This document shows positions 14,711 to 15,623 of a stretch of 15,623 nucleotides of DNA, piece by piece. Position numbers and translations under genes: made by a program. Source of the DNA: Candidatus Brevefilum sp. (lineage in GTDB: Bacteria; Chloroflexota; Anaerolineae; Anaerolineales; Anaerolineaceae); NCBI GenBank assembly GCA_007135845.1, contig SLIC01000103.1, forward strand, positions 1 through 15,623, written 5' to 3'. A model generated the notes under the pieces. The model was given only the letters and a program-made list of their open reading frames with translations. It was not told where the DNA came from and made no database searches. Position 1 is the first letter of the stretch. The number at the start of each line of letters is the position of its first letter.

Positions 14711-14733
14711 TTATAACAGTTAACGGTTATAAT
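14711..14733 (+). promoter_or_regulatory. Palindromic operator candidate overlapping the -10 box of the GNAT gene
   Basis: Positions 14711-14732 form a 22-bp near-perfect palindrome: arms TTATAAC and GTTATAA around a central GTTAAC, with one mismatched base pair on each side of the centre. The perfect -10 box TATAAT (14728-14733) overlaps the right arm. Transcription would start at about 14740, at or next to the A of the ATG, so the message is probably leaderless. No -35 match is visible. Confidence 0.5.
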
Positions 14734-14740
14734 TGGGCGC

Positions 14741-15280
14741 ATGAAACAGACACTGCCCCAAGGTGTAACCATTCGCATTGAACAACCGCCAGATTTTGAA
14801 GGTATCCGACAGGTGAACAGGTTGGCATTTGATGGGGAATACGAGGCAGAGGTCGTCGAACGACTGCGTCTGAATTGTCCGTCAATGCTATCCCTGGTTG
14901 CAGTTGATGATCAAGGGGTTGTTGGACATATTCTGTTTTCACCAGCCCAGATCGTCCAGCCTGAAGGTTTGACAATTTCAGGAATGTGGCTGGGTCCATT
15001 GGCAGTGTTACCCAGCAAACAGGGGATAGGGATTGGTTCTGCCCTGTGCCAGGAGGGTTTGCAGCACATGGAAACCGCTGGTCATCCCTTCGTGGTGGTA
15101 CTTGGTCACCCGAATTATTACCCACGGTTTGGTTTTGAGAAAGCCAGTGACCACGGTGTGCGATCCGCCTTCGATGATGTGCCTGATGAAGCCTTTATGA
15201 TCCGCATCTTTGATAAACCAGTCATGGCAGGCGTCAAGGGCGTTGCCCATTACCGCTCAGAGTTTAACAACACAAATTAA
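14741..15280 (+). CDS. GNAT-family N-acetyltransferase, YhbS-like
   Basis: The protein has 179 residues. The acetyl-CoA-binding motif A is seen as LGPLAVLPSKQGIGIGSALC, with the pyrophosphate loop Q94-G-I-G-I-G99 after a beta strand. The later segment GHPNYYPRFGF (122-132) is typical of the YhbS group (COG3153). Acceptors of this group are mostly unknown; small molecules or protein amines are possible. There is no Shine-Dalgarno before the ATG (TGGGCGC), but a TATAAT box lies 7 bp upstream, which fits leaderless translation. The gene is 46 bp after osmC and 20 bp before the nitroreductase, all on the same strand. Confidence 0.88.
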   Translation: MKQTLPQGVTIRIEQPPDFEGIRQVNRLAFDGEYEAEVVERLRLNCPSMLSLVAVDDQGVVGHILFSPAQIVQPEGLTISGMWLGPLAVLPSKQGIGIGSALCQEGLQHMETAGHPFVVVLGHPNYYPRFGFEKASDHGVRSAFDDVPDEAFMIRIFDKPVMAGVKGVAHYRSEFNNTN

Positions 15281-15300
15281 TAAGAACAGAAAACGGCATA

Positions 15301-15623
15301 ATGGATACATTTTTTGCTATTCAATCCCGGCGCAGTATTCGGAAGTTTAAGCTGGAACCAGTAACGGATGAATACCTTGAAAAAATTTTATTGGCAGGGA
15401 CCTTAGCCCCATCAGGTAAGAACAAACAGCCCTGGCAATTCATTGTTGTCAGAGGAGAAAAACGCACTGAAATGATCGATCAAATGCAAAAAGGAATCGA
15501 TCAACAGGAAGGCATGGGTATCCAAACTGGCAGTGCCAGGTATACGATCAAATCGATGGGACAGGCACCGGTGACGATTTTTGTGATCAATCCTACGACC
15601 GATCAACCACCCTTCGATTGGGA
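15301..15623 (+). CDS. Nitroreductase-family FMN-dependent oxidoreductase (C-terminus outside window)
   Basis: The open frame starts at the ATG at 15301 and runs to the window end without a stop (107 complete codons). Two family FMN-binding patterns are visible: SRRSIRKF at 9-16 and APSGKNKQPWQF at 36-47, where most nitroreductases have APSxxNxQPW. The visible part covers roughly the first half of a protein that usually has about 170-200 residues. These enzymes are homodimers that reduce nitro compounds, quinones or other acceptors with NAD(P)H; the substrate is unknown. It follows the GNAT gene by 20 bp and has only a weak ribosome site, so it is probably cotranscribed. Confidence 0.85.
   Translation, partial: MDTFFAIQSRRSIRKFKLEPVTDEYLEKILLAGTLAPSGKNKQPWQFIVVRGEKRTEMIDQMQKGIDQQEGMGIQTGSARYTIKSMGQAPVTIFVINPTTDQPPFDW

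Noticed and set aside
14727..15125. 132-codon open frame on the minus strand
   Set aside because: It lies opposite the GNAT gene, which has clear acetyl-CoA-binding motifs; no motif is seen in this frame.

Overview
The window looks like chromosomal DNA of a mid-GC bacterium, most likely a Chloroflexota of the Anaerolineae type. This rests on gene content and protein style: a System I cytochrome c maturation set with the Cys-type CcmE (CxxxY) and a short CcmH, next to FetAB and a YoaR-like wall protein. It is an inference, not a database result. No mobile element, tRNA, rRNA or CRISPR array is visible.

Layout. Positions 1-724 (-) hold the N-terminal part of a membrane-anchored YoaR/VanW-type peptidoglycan-binding protein. 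It is divergent from an SLC13-type transporter with two RCK_C domains (919-2685, +). The minus strand then carries a class V aminotransferase (2814-4010) and a CPBP intramembrane protease (4103-4888) behind a near-consensus promoter. Next is a cytochrome c maturation region read right to left: ccmE (11884-11375), ccmF (11367-9310), then a separate gene for diaminopropionate ammonia-lyase (9032-7785), then ccmH (7588-7103), a TlpA/CcmG thioredoxin (7103-6525), and the ABC pair fetA-fetB (6524-5012). The last four genes overlap or abut. CcmE and CcmF handle haem delivery and ligation, CcmH and CcmG keep apocytochrome cysteines reduced, and FetAB is a metal (iron) exporter type that shares their transcript.

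On the plus strand a deoxynucleoside kinase (12103-12738) is followed 15 bp later by a polymerase-beta-fold nucleotidyltransferase (12754-13761). A 534-bp gene-free region (13762-14295) follows. It has AT-rich edges, four perfect TTATCCACA DnaA boxes (three of them in phase at 20-21 bp), and further near-matches. To its left most genes are on the minus strand and the plus strand is C-rich. To its right all genes are on the plus strand and it is G-rich. I read this as a chromosomal replication origin not linked to dnaA within this window, and it is the most notable feature here. To the right lie an OsmC-family thiol peroxidase (14296-14694), a GNAT acetyltransferase with a palindrome over its -10 box and a probable leaderless message (14741-15280), and the start of a nitroreductase (15301 to the window end).
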